Source of the DNA: Rallus limicola
Taxonomy: Eukaryota > Chordata > Aves > Gruiformes > Rallidae
Reading direction: 5' to 3'
DNA: 64,000 nt
Assembly: GCA_022605955.1 (NCBI GenBank)
Contig: JAKCOZ010000005.1
Coordinates: 372,001-436,000, forward strand
The notes below the pieces were generated by a model. That model did not search any database and had not been told where the DNA came from. It was given only the letters and a program-made list of their open reading frames with translations. This document shows positions 26,401 to 35,714 of this stretch, one piece after another. Position numbers and translations under genes: made by a program. Each line of letters opens with the position of its first letter. Position 1 is the stretch's first letter.

Positions 26401-28218
26401 GCAAATTTCAATCATGAAATAATATGTTTTGATTCAATGATGGAATTATTAACAATAGCGGCTGGGCTATTTTATTCTGCATTTCTATAAGCCCTTTCTC
26501 TCTTCAGACTTCAAAGGGTTATTCTTACAAACATGCATTAGTTCAGCCTCACAGCATGTAACCCCACAGCATCATCAGTACTGTTGAAGCCAGGTAAGCA
26601 TGGTGCAGGAGGTCTGTGTGTGGTAAGAAACAGAAGGGCTATTGGCCACCATCAGGCACCACATGAATGTGACAAAAAGACAAGTTCATCAGGCAAGCTC
26701 ATTCCCACAGGACAATGTTGTGGTGAGCAGCCTAAGCTAGAAAAAGCAGAGCTACCCAGCTGCTGAATACACTGCAGCTACACTGAGAAGCCGAGTTCTC
26801 ACAACAACTTGATCCATGCTGGAGTGAGGCACCCAAGCGCACGGTGGTCTGCATCTGAGTGACTTCCAGAATAAGCCTCTGTGAGACAGGGAACAGACTT
26901 TCAAACTCACTATGTCCTATTCAAACAGAAGAACTGCTCCAGAACTCCAGCACCCACTTTATTCTGACAAGGAACACAAATACTCATGCCTTCCCTTCGA
27001 GAAAAGGCCAAAGGAATTTTAAAGGGCATTTGATCAGAAAATGAAGTCAGAAAGCATTGTCCTTAGTTTACCATCTTGTCTGTAGCACTGGAGCTCTGTA
27101 GTTGTAACACTGCTGGCAATGTGGGGTTCATGATGAATGTTTTTGATCGGTTTCAGATTCAGTTTTGCTACTGTACCAAACCAGGCCAGGAAATGAGATG
27201 ACCTTTATTTCAAAACCCTTCATCCTCCCCTTGGCATTGAATGGGGGATGTCTAGTGTAGTGCAGCTGGTCTGTGTTAGTATGCAGTCACCATTGTCCTG
27301 TTTCTGCCTAGAAATGCCTACATCTCAGTCTCTTGTGGGACTGGGAACGCCAGTATTGCCAGGAGTCTGTTGAATTTGGATATTCTCAAATATCTTTTCT
27401 GGACATAAAAAACTCTTTTGTGCAAAAACAATGGACAATTAAGTATCCAGAAATGCAGATGTCATGTTTTACAGATTTAAAATACTCTTGAAAGCAAGAA
27501 AACACCAAGAATCCTACTGATGTCAAAATTGATGCATAAAGGGATCTTCAAAAAACCTTTTGGGGATGGGAAGTACCACCTGGTTCTCCACAGAAAAGGC
27601 AAGTCTTGCTGGCATTTCTTCTAGATGTTTGTGATCCTTCATTACTTAAGGACTTTGCCTTATTACAACAATGCTGCTGTTGCTGGGAATATCCAGATTT
27701 GCCCATCAGTTTAGCAAAAGACTTAGAAATCTCAGATTTTAGCAAACATTTAACAGCTTGCATTGTTTAGATCCCTCACTCGCAATACAGAAAGCACATT
27801 TCACTTTTGAAATCAAGTATTGACTATGATGGAAGTTCATAAAATCATCAATGAAAAGAAAAAAATCTGTTTAGACATATGAGAGTTTGTGCTAGCACAT
27901 GGAAAGTGATATTTAATTGAAGCTATTTTAGCATATGGGCAAGGCTTAAATTACATGAAACTCTTTGGGAAAGGATTGCTCTTGATAACCGGGCAGCTTG
28001 TATTGTGGAGCAATCTAGCTTTCAGAAATTAATGAGTGTGCTAAAGCATTGCTAATGGTTCTTTTCTGAGAATTTATTTTCAGACACCTTGATCTTTGTC
28101 ATTTTTTTGAAAATACATGTGAAAAACAATACCAATGCTGTAGGCAGAAAAGAGCTATCTACTGACTGCAGATATGTACAATCAGAATAATTCTCGTTAA
28201 GAGTTTTGCAAAGATCAT
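23401..28218. other. Unique non-coding stretch
   Basis: No gene or repeat recognised. About 27850-28200 is an evenly AT-rich, non-repetitive block that could be a conserved non-coding element. The small frames (such as 23826-24116 and 25581-25838) lack any recognisable domain. Confidence 0.45.
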
Positions 28219-28788
28219 TATCCTGGTTTCAGTCAGGATAGAGTTAACTTCGTTTGTAGCAGCGGATGGAATGCTGTGTTTGGGAGTTAAAATGAAAGCA
28301 GTGCTGATAACACCCTGATGTTTTTAGTTGCAGTCAGACAGTCAAAGCCAGGACAGGTGACCCAGATGGGCCAAAGAGAGTATTCCATGCCAATTACGTC
28401 CTCCCAGGATAAAGGGGGGCTGATGGGAGGAAGAAGAGGCACAGTGCCGGGACGCGAGGGTCTTGGGGGACGGTCGGGTTCCAGGACGGCTCTGGGTGGT
28501 GCGGCCTGAGTTGTGTGGTTTGGTGAGAAACTGCATTGTGTATCAATAGTTTCATATTCTTTTGCTCTAAAGTCCTGTTAGCATTGTTATATTTTATCTT
28601 TCTGTTATCTTAGTAAACTATCCTTATCCCAACCCACGGGCCTCTTAGTTTCTTGGTTTTGGAGTTATTTGCCCCTTTCTTTTCCCTTCCCTTGTTTCCC
28701 CTCCCCTTTCCCTCTTCTCCTGCTCTTTTACTTTAAGGAGCAGGCAGCTGCGTGGATCTCGGCCCACAGCTGGGGTGAAACCACGACA
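28219..28788 (+). repeat. Diverged solo LTR of the provirus family
   Basis: This 570-bp copy is collinear with the LTRs of the intact provirus: same opening (here TATCCTGG instead of TGTCCTGG), same ‘cagcggatggaatgctgtgt’, same ‘attccatgccaattacgtcc’, and same ending ‘gtgaaaccacgaca’. It lacks one of two CCGGGACGCGAG units present in the provirus LTR and has several substitutions, many at CpG. The flanks (ATCAT before, CTTTC after) do not match, so no target duplication is visible. The first TG is mutated to TA. Frames at 28318-28509 (+) and 28342-28536 (-) are within it. Confidence 0.92.
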
Positions 28789-31700
28789 CTTTCCAATGAG
28801 GATGTCCAAGTTTGAGCATGCAACACACCATCATGTTACGAGTCTAAGGGAAGGCTAACTGAGGCAATGTCTGCATAACTGTCTAAGATAATACAGACAT
28901 TATAAGATAATGCTGCTTGGCTAGCAGCTTTCTCTGGAAAACCTGAGGTTTATAAGCAACACTGTGAGGTAGCTCTCATGTTAAGAGAAAAAGATACACT
29001 CAAAGTATTCTGTTGAAATATATTTTGTGTCTGAAATTCTGAGATATCACTATTGTGTAGCTCTTGACCCAGTTCACAAAGATCCTTCTACCACTGTCTA
29101 TACACTTAGTGTAATGAGATAGGTGCCCCGCCAACATTCTGGAGAGTAAATCCTTACCACTAAGCACTGCTGGTTGTACATACTAGGTGTTCCCACTCTG
29201 GCACTTCTCCAAAGATAATTGAACAGTGAGTTGGAGGCTGAAGCGAGACTAAAAAGGATGTTGAAGACAAAAAGACATTACAAGTAAAAAAAGATTGTGG
29301 TATTCGCTGATGACCCAACCTGATGAACCATAGAAAAGTTTGCACTGAACTGCCGTAAGACTGAGACAAGACACAGGCCAATACCCATCTCCACTGTATT
29401 TCCTTTCCCAGGCTCCCCATAAGAAAATGGAAAGGAACAGAGAAGCTACATTAATAATTGAGACTCTGCCACACATTTCTATTTGAACAGGAGACATGCC
29501 TCCATGTTCTGGACAGATTGAATTTGCAGGTGTTGTCCTGTATATATATATACACATCTCATCTGACAGGATCTGATACGATTTTTATGGTCAGGGCCTT
29601 TTTCTGTTCAGCAAGGATACTTGACTTTCAATATTTTTTAAAGTAATAGAATAATAGTTTTTAAAAAGCCCTCAAGATGTTCAGGAACCAAACAAGATCA
29701 ATTGTCTCCATTTTATATTAGTCAATTCCATAATAAAACCTAAATTTTTGCTTCAGAATCATTAATAAGATACCTTCTGTCCATTATTCTATAGAAGCTT
29801 GCAAGAAATTGGTATTAAGTTGATGTGGGAAAGGGGACAGCATCCCAGCTGCATCCTGTAATACGGTGTTTATAGGAACAAGATTGTGCATAAAATGAAT
29901 AAAAGATAATTCAGTGCATATGTCACCTCTGGATATGGTAAAAGCTTGATTTCATATTTATTTGAAGAAGGCTCCTGGAGATTGTCTATTGTCACAGCAT
30001 TAGATGAGGAGAGAACAAGTGACTCTTTGAATGTGACTGCAGTAACAAGGAGAGCCTGCAGTCATGTGTTGTTAATTTACCAAGGAGAATGTCACATTTA
30101 CATTTCAAATTATCCCACAGCACAGCTCCCAACTTGCTAGGATTATCCTGAGTTTTTAAACCGTCCAGATTCAGGTTTCATTGTTTATCCTGACCACATT
30201 AATCCTTCACTGCACCCTCCCTCCCATCCCACACACAGAAAAAAAGAACCCTATCCAGAAAATCTAACATTAAAGACAGTTGCCAGTCCCACTCAGTAAT
30301 TATAAGATGATTCCTCCAAAAGAGCAGACTGAAATGGCATTTTTATTATTCTCTGACTTCTTCTTCCCACCCCATCTCCTTGCAGGCAGGCATCAAGAGC
30401 AAATTTTCAGTGTGATGTGCAGGGATTTAGCTGTGCGAATCCTATTACTGTTGTTAATTAGAACACATCAGCACAGCCAGCTAAAAATGTGCACCCTTTA
30501 ATGTTTATCTTCTTGCTCTCACTTCTTATCCACATCCAGGGCCTGATTCTGATCTCTCACTGATATTTACCTAGGTCATAGTAACGATCTGTGGGAATTA
30601 TTTCTGACTTACATTAAAGTAATAAGATCAGAATTTTTCTCAGCCTTCCATCTGTGACATTTATGCAGATGCCACATCATCTTCTCAATTATTCTGCCCA
30701 CTTCCTTTAGGATCTCTTAAGGTGTTTTCTACATCATTCATTCACCAGCAGACACTATCAGCCACAATTTCCACATCCATTTTCCACTGACTATTATACG
30801 ATGATGTACAAAAGAAACTTGGTCCTACGCCTTCTGTTTTGCTAAATTATATGAGGATGGAATTTCAGGCTGGGCTTTAAATGCCAAGGTATTCACAGAT
30901 TTTTAACTCTGTGAAAATAAATCATTGATTTAGTCCTCTTTTTTTTTTTTAATTAAAACATACCCAGTGACTTCCTACCACAGAAGAAGGGGTTTTTGCT
31001 GAGGGTGTCATCCCCTCCTAGAAAGTCTCTTAGACACAAAGCTTTTTCTTCTCTTTTCTACCAATGTGACATTTACAGCCAGACACAGCTGAGTGGAGCT
31101 GAGCCAATGCTGAATGCATTTGAAAATCCTGTCCATCACAGATGGGAGGGTTTCTCTGAGGTCCTGGGGGTAGTCTGTGCCCTCACCTGGCATCCAAGGA
31201 GCATACACTGAAGGGCAATACCCTGCATCAGCCTTAGCCATGAAGTCAGAGAAAAGGAAGCATCCAGCATCACTCTCCTTTAATCTCTGCTCAGAGGGCT
31301 TTGTACTAATTAAGCTTTACATCACCCTTTAGAAGTGCAGGGGTATGTTTCAACTGCAGATGAGGGGAGAGGACCCTGGTCCAATGGCTTGGTGACAGCA
31401 TCAGCCCACTGCAATCACTATGACAGGCCACAGTTTTGGTATCTGTCCCATTTGTGGCTACTTAGAAATGCTTCAGTGAAAAGACAAAAAAAAAATCTGG
31501 ATACTTTTTTTACCACTTCTGTGTAAAAGCTGAGCCTTTCCTATCTCTGCCCATTTATCTATTCACCTTGCCTTGTCACCCTGTCAGAGGAAAGCCAGCC
31601 AACATGCTCTTAAGGTGACACCAGCATTCACATCCAGAGCTGACTTTGCAGGTTATTTTGCCTGCTTTGCAACACAAAAATTTCCCACTCTTAGAAAGCT

Positions 31701-32951
31701 GCTACTAATTTTTTACTAGTAATGGATAGTTAAATACCATTTATGCACTTTTACAAAGAAACTGATATTTTTCAGTTGTTCTTCAAAACTTCTGACTGCA
31801 TCCACAGGAGTCAATGCAGTCAGCAAGACTCTGAGGGAAGATGCAAAGGTGAGAGCATGGAGCAAATAACCTTAACTGTGGTCATTTTTATCACTCCCGA
31901 GAAGTATTCTTTCTCCTTAGTTCTGTGTGAGCATCAGTAGTTTTACAGTGATGCTTTTCAGCAGCCTGATAAAGTTTCAGCATTTCTTTCTTGCAAGCTG
32001 TCATATTAGCATGGTGAGGCAGGGAGCTAAATAGTGCTCAGGCATAACTGCAGGAGCTCAGGAAATTCACAACACTAATGATACAAGAAAGAAAATTACT
32101 GGGGAAACCTCCCGCTACATGGGCCTATTCAAGATGTTTAAACATACAAGCCCACACCAAGCTGGCAATCCTGAGTGAGGCACAAGGCTAGAAATGCTGC
32201 AGTCAGACTTAGTACTGAGGCCTGGAGTAGCTGAGCATCACAGATGCAGCCCAATCTGAGATTTAACCCCCTATTGTGTCCTGGGCACTCACAGTCCTGC
32301 ATTGCTCATACAGCAGCAGTGCCTGCAAAGCTTCACTGTGGAGCTGAGAGCAGAGGGCTCTAGGCTATGACCAACCCAAGGCCCTTTTCCCCAGTGTGAG
32401 GACAGCATAAGGCCAGAGGGGAATGTGGTGGTGGTTATAGACAGAGAGCTTTCTGTGGCAACAGCCAAGCCCTGCTAGCATAGAGTGGTATTACCACAGC
32501 TTCCAGCCCTCCTCCAAGCTGCATTTAGATAATATAAAAAATGGCACAGAATGCAAGTCCAAGTTCCACCAGATCCCAAGCCCTCCCTTAACCAACAATG
32601 CTTCATGGAGGTGAAGATAAGCATTATTATGATCCAAGTAATAATTAGCTAATTAATTAGTTTGCTTCCAGGCATGCCTCAAGATCATATTTACTTGTAC
32701 CTCACCAGGCCTACAGAAGGTTATTTCTGAAGGACTTCTTTGAATGTCTTCTGCAAGGTACTATGGACAAAGACGTTCCAGGGACTTAGTGCATGCTTTT
32801 CAACTCCAGACATTCTCCACTGCGTTTCAAAGGTTGTGCCACACACTGTGCTCCCCTCCCTCCCTCACTATTGCACCTGGGCTGTGGCTGAACTAGTTAT
32901 AAGTGAGCATTGCTCCCAAGATGCCTTCAGGTTGTGGAGTTGAGGACAGCA
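28789..32951. other. Unique non-coding stretch
   Basis: No gene or interspersed repeat recognised. A short TA repeat sits at about 29540-29552. Overlapping minus-strand frames at 29160-29557 show no domain. Confidence 0.5.
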
Positions 32952-32996
32952 GACGGGTTTAGACCCAAACAGTGGCTGCACACTAAACTTGCTCAC
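32952..32996 (-). repeat. Older LTR family B (copy 2), left remnant
   Basis: The 45 bases before the provirus read ‘ggtttagacccaaacagtgg’ then ‘ctgcacactaaacttgctcac’. They align with ‘ggttcagccccaaccagtag’ and following at 6492 and with 49505. Together with 39968-40295 this makes one LTR of family B that was split by the insertion of the provirus. The left edge is accurate to a few bases only. Confidence 0.75.
32992..32996. other. Target-site duplication CTCAC (left)
   Basis: Five bases immediately before the 5' LTR; repeated exactly at 39968-39972 after the 3' LTR. A 5-bp duplication is usual for ERV-L/class II type integrases. Confidence 0.93.
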
Positions 32997-33171
32997 TGTC
33001 CTGGTTTCAGTCAGGATAGAGTTAATTTCATTTGTAGCAGCGGATGGAATGCTGTGTTTGGGAGTTAAAATGAAAGCAGTTCTGATAACACCCTGATGTT
33101 TTTAGTTGCAGTCAGACAGTCAATGCCAGGACAGGTGACCCAGATGGGCCAAAGAGAGTATTCCATGCCAA

Positions 33172-33194
33172 TTACGTCCTGCCCAGGATAAAGG
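33172..33194 (+). promoter_or_regulatory. Putative LTR core promoter (CRE-like site plus TATA-like box)
   Basis: TTACGTCC followed by GATAAAGG. The arrangement aligns with family B LTRs, where a TGACATCA-like site precedes ATAAAAGGGG, so the position is supported by two related LTR families. Transcription would be expected to start about 25-30 bases downstream, just before the CpG-rich duplicated block. Inferred; no transcript data. Confidence 0.5.
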
Positions 33195-33404
33195 GGGGCT
33201 GATGGGAGGAAGAAGGGGCGGTTCCGGGACGCGAGCGGCCGGGACGCGAGGGTCTTGGGGGACGGTCGGGTTCCGGGACGGCTCTGGGTGGTACGGCCTG
33301 AGTTGTGTGGTTCGGTGAGAAACTGCATTGTGTATCAATATTTTCATATTCTTTTGCTCTATAGTCCTGTTAGCATTGTATATATTTTATTTTTCTGTTA
33401 TCTT

Positions 33405-33410
33405 AGTAAA
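33405..33410 (+). terminator. Putative polyadenylation signal AGTAAA (5' LTR copy)
   Basis: AGTAAA is at the same relative place as the AATAAA in the related solo LTR (21346-21351), and both are followed by similar ‘ttatc(c/t)caaccc’ text. The 3' LTR copy that would process transcripts is at 39787-39792. Confidence 0.5.
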
Positions 33411-33592
33411 CTATCCTTATCCCAACCCACGGGCCTCTTAGTTTCTTGGTTTTGGAGTTATTTTGCCCCTTCCTTTTCCCTTCCCTTGTTTCCCCCCTCC
33501 CCTTTTTCCCTTTTCTCCTGCTCTTTTACTTTAAGGAGCAGGCAGCTGCGTGGATCTCGGCCCAAGCCGGGGTGAAACCACGACAGTCTTTT

Positions 33593-33610
33593 TGGCGCCC
33601 AACGTGGGGC
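33593..33610 (+). other. Primer binding site, tRNA-Lys(1,2) type
   Basis: TGGCGCCCAACGTGGGGC, seven bases after the 5' LTR end. The 18 bases are the known complement of the 3' end of tRNA-Lys1,2, as used by Mason-Pfizer-type betaretroviruses. Mammalian ERV-L elements are named for tRNA-Leu, so this does not fit the name of the group. Confidence 0.93.
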
Positions 33611-33706
33611 CCGAAAGGTTGGGATAACGGTAGATCTGACCCTGACGCGATTGCAATTAAGACAAAGTTGTGATAAGAACTGTTGTTTAAGCAGTCTCCG
33701 ATCACG

Positions 33707-35686
33707 ATGCTGTGGTATTTATTCACATGGCTGTGGTCACTGCTGTGGCAGCAAAACTACCGTATGCTGTATGCAATCCTGACAGGATTTTCTACCATGT
33801 CGAAGCTGCGTCTCCTGTTCTTGTATATTATGATAACAGTCTATGATTCAGTAATATCGAGGATCGTGAACTTTTTCTGGTACTTATATGAGATCTTGCT
33901 GCCCTGTCCATTCCTTGGACAGGGAGGGTTTAAAAACGGCAGCTGGTATGGTGGGAGTACTGCTTTCTTTTCCTTCGGGCTAAATACAACAACTCTGCTA
34001 GCAGTTTTTAAAAACTTCCAATATCCCTGGGATATTCAAACTAGCATTTTGTTGTTTTTAGCTTTGGTGCAGATGGTTCAGTTGTTGTCAAATATTAAGC
34101 AGAGGTTTATGAATACCACTCAAGAGTTTTCTGCGAGGCCAGATAAACATGAGTGGCAGGGCATGTGGCAGAGCATGGGCAGGTACCTAGGTACTTTCTC
34201 ACTCCCAATGGCTTGGAGTTTCACTCCTGAGCAGTTACAGGACCCTGGTAAAGTTACTGCATATCTGAAAAGGAATTGCTGTAAGTTTACCAGAGAAGCA
34301 CACCTTACTGCACTGTGCTGGGCCCTGGCCACTATTTACAAAACACTGCTTGATAACAGGCAGTACTGTCAGCACTGTCAGAGGGAAAGGAATGAAAACA
34401 AACCAGCAAAGACTGCAGCTGCGGCAACCCCTATGACTGGCACTGCAGCTACTGTAACTTCTGTGACTAGTACTGTGGCTACCGCAACTAGTCCAACCAA
34501 TGCTGCAGCTGCTGCAACCCCTATGACTGGCACTGCAGCCACTGTAACTTCTGTGACTAGCACTGTGGCTACTGCCACTAGTCCAACCAATGCTGCAGCT
34601 ACTGCCACCCCTACAGCAGATACTGCTGATAAAACAAAAAACCAACCCCCGCCAGTGTCTGTTGCTCCCGTACAAAAGAGGAAACACACAAAGAAATCAG
34701 TTCGTGTAGTGAAGGATGATGATGATGAAGCAGGGCCATCTGGAGCATGTCAGGATGGAGCAGGGCCATCTCAGGCATCTCAGGATGGAGCAGGGCCAGA
34801 GATTGTCACACGATCCCTGACCCTGAGTGAGCTGCGTGAGGTTCGAAAAGATTTCAGCCGCCGCCCAGGTGAGCACATCATCACCTGGTTGCTCCGATGC
34901 TGGGATCAAGGGGCCAGTAGTCTGGAATTAGATGGCAGGGAGGCCAAGCAGTTGGGATCCCTAGCTAGAGAAGGAGGCATTGACAAGGAAATTGGGAAAA
35001 AGCCAGAAATCCTCAGCCTCTGGAGGCGACTACTGTCAAGTGTGGAGGAAAGGTATCCCATAAAGGAATATATTACATGTCACTCACCCAAGTGTAACAG
35101 CATAGAGGCAGTTATCCAGTACCTGAGAGAATTAGCTGTACGGGAGATCATTTATTATGATCTGGACAATACACAGAATCCCTCTGATCCTGATGAAGTT
35201 ATATGCACCCCAGATATGTGGCGTAAGGTTGTACGAAGTGCACCAGCAGGGCACACCAATTCACTAGCATCAATAGACTGGGAGGATGCATATCCACCAA
35301 CTGTAGAACAAGTGTCCTGGCGACTCCGGAAATATGAGGACAATGTTTCCCACTCTATGATCGCAGCGGTAGAGAAACTGGTCAAACGATTTGACCAACA
35401 TATGTGCAACTCCCAACCCCTATGGGGCAATGTTGCAGCTACTAGGAGAAAGCGTCCATCATCCCAGAAGGGAGGATACAGAAGGTACACACCACGAGAC
35501 ACGGTGCGAGGGCAGCTGTGGTCTTACCTGCGTGACCATGGTGAGGACATGAGGAAGTGGCATATGCAGCCCACCTCAGCCCTCCAGGCACGAGTAGATG
35601 AGCTTCGAGGTAAAAGAATCGCACAACGCAATGTTGTCAGGAAGAAGGCTGCACCAGTGAGCAGCCAATACGATCAGCAACAATAG
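33707..35686 (+). CDS. Gag-like polyprotein of the endogenous retrovirus
   Basis: Structural polyprotein ORF, 659 codons from the first ATG (33707) to TAG (35684-35686). The frame is closed just upstream by TGA and TAA at 33671-33676, there is no earlier ATG between the LTR and 33707, and A is at -3. Order: residues 1-15, 33-47, 53-66, 84-101 and 111-128 are strongly hydrophobic, possible membrane-associating segments. Residues 236-295 are two 30-residue Ala/Thr/Val-rich repeats. Residues 323-336 are basic (QKRKHTKK). An acidic run (DDDDE) and short GAGPS repeats follow. Residues 370-560 are a predicted mainly helical region, probably capsid (‘RPGEHIITWLLRCWDQGASS’). A basic RRKR/GGYRR segment is near 580-593. 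No CX2CX4HX4C zinc knuckle is present. Assignment as Gag rests on position and the capsid-like block. The antisense frames across the repeat are shadows. Confidence 0.85.
   Translation: MLWYLFTWLWSLLWQQNYRMLYAILTGFSTMSKLRLLFLYIMITVYDSVISRIVNFFWYLYEILLPCPFLGQGGFKNGSWYGGSTAFFSFGLNTTTLLAVFKNFQYPWDIQTSILLFLALVQMVQLLSNIKQRFMNTTQEFSARPDKHEWQGMWQSMGRYLGTFSLPMAWSFTPEQLQDPGKVTAYLKRNCCKFTREAHLTALCWALATIYKTLLDNRQYCQHCQRERNENKPAKTAAAATPMTGTAATVTSVTSTVATATSPTNAAAAATPMTGTAATVTSVTSTVATATSPTNAAATATPTADTADKTKNQPPPVSVAPVQKRKHTKKSVRVVKDDDDEAGPSGACQDGAGPSQASQDGAGPEIVTRSLTLSELREVRKDFSRRPGEHIITWLLRCWDQGASSLELDGREAKQLGSLAREGGIDKEIGKKPEILSLWRRLLSSVEERYPIKEYITCHSPKCNSIEAVIQYLRELAVREIIYYDLDNTQNPSDPDEVICTPDMWRKVVRSAPAGHTNSLASIDWEDAYPPTVEQVSWRLRKYEDNVSHSMIAAVEKLVKRFDQHMCNSQPLWGNVAATRRKRPSSQKGGYRRYTPRDTVRGQLWSYLRDHGEDMRKWHMQPTSALQARVDELRGKRIAQRNVVRKKAAPVSSQYDQQQ
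34412..34609 (+). repeat. 90-bp tandem repeat inside gag (two copies plus a partial third)
   Basis: Unit 1 is 34412-34501 and unit 2 is 34502-34591, followed by a partial third start to about 34609. I count 6 differences between the 90-base units. Five are synonymous and one changes the first residue (Thr/Ala). The encoded unit is 30 residues, rich in Ala, Thr and Val. Confidence 0.9.
34730..34799 (+). repeat. 30-bp tandem repeat inside gag
   Basis: Units 34730-34759 and 34760-34789 plus ten bases of a third, each beginning ‘gcagggccatct’ and ending ‘caggatgga’. They encode repeated GAGPS..QDG text linking the repeat region to the capsid-like domain. Confidence 0.85.
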
Positions 35687-35714
35687 AGGGGCCCTGCCTC
35701 CAGCCAGGTGGAGG
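35684..35714 (+). promoter_or_regulatory. In-frame amber stop with downstream hairpin (candidate readthrough signal)
   Basis: TAG at 35684-35686 is the only stop between gag and pol, which share one frame. Ten bases later CCTCCA (35697-35702) can pair perfectly with TGGAGG (35709-35714) around a six-base loop. This layout resembles the UAG readthrough of gammaretroviruses, though I saw no clear pseudoknot. Function is inferred. Confidence 0.55.

Larger units (their letters stand above)
32997..33585 (+). repeat. 5' LTR
   Basis: 589 bp, TGTCCTGGTTTCAG…CCACGACA. The likely U3 contains a CRE-like TTACGTCC (33172-33179) and a TATA-like GATAAAGG (33187-33194). A CpG-rich block with two CCGGGACGCGAG units (33224-33235 and 33239-33250) follows. 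A variant polyadenylation signal AGTAAA lies at 33405-33410 and a strong C/T-rich tract in U5 (about 33466-33530). The plus frame 33255-33575 and two minus frames lie in it and are not genes. Confidence 0.96.

Noticed and set aside
33255..33575. 106-residue plus-strand frame in the LTR (and its twin at 39637-39957)
   Set aside because: It lies inside the LTR and spans the polyadenylation signal and U5 tract. The encoded text is low complexity with no known domain.
34235..34689. Two minus-strand open frames of 150 and 103 residues over the gag repeat
   Set aside because: They mirror the Ala/Thr tandem repeat of the sense ORF, and low-complexity repeats commonly leave antisense frames open. 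No start context or domain supports them.
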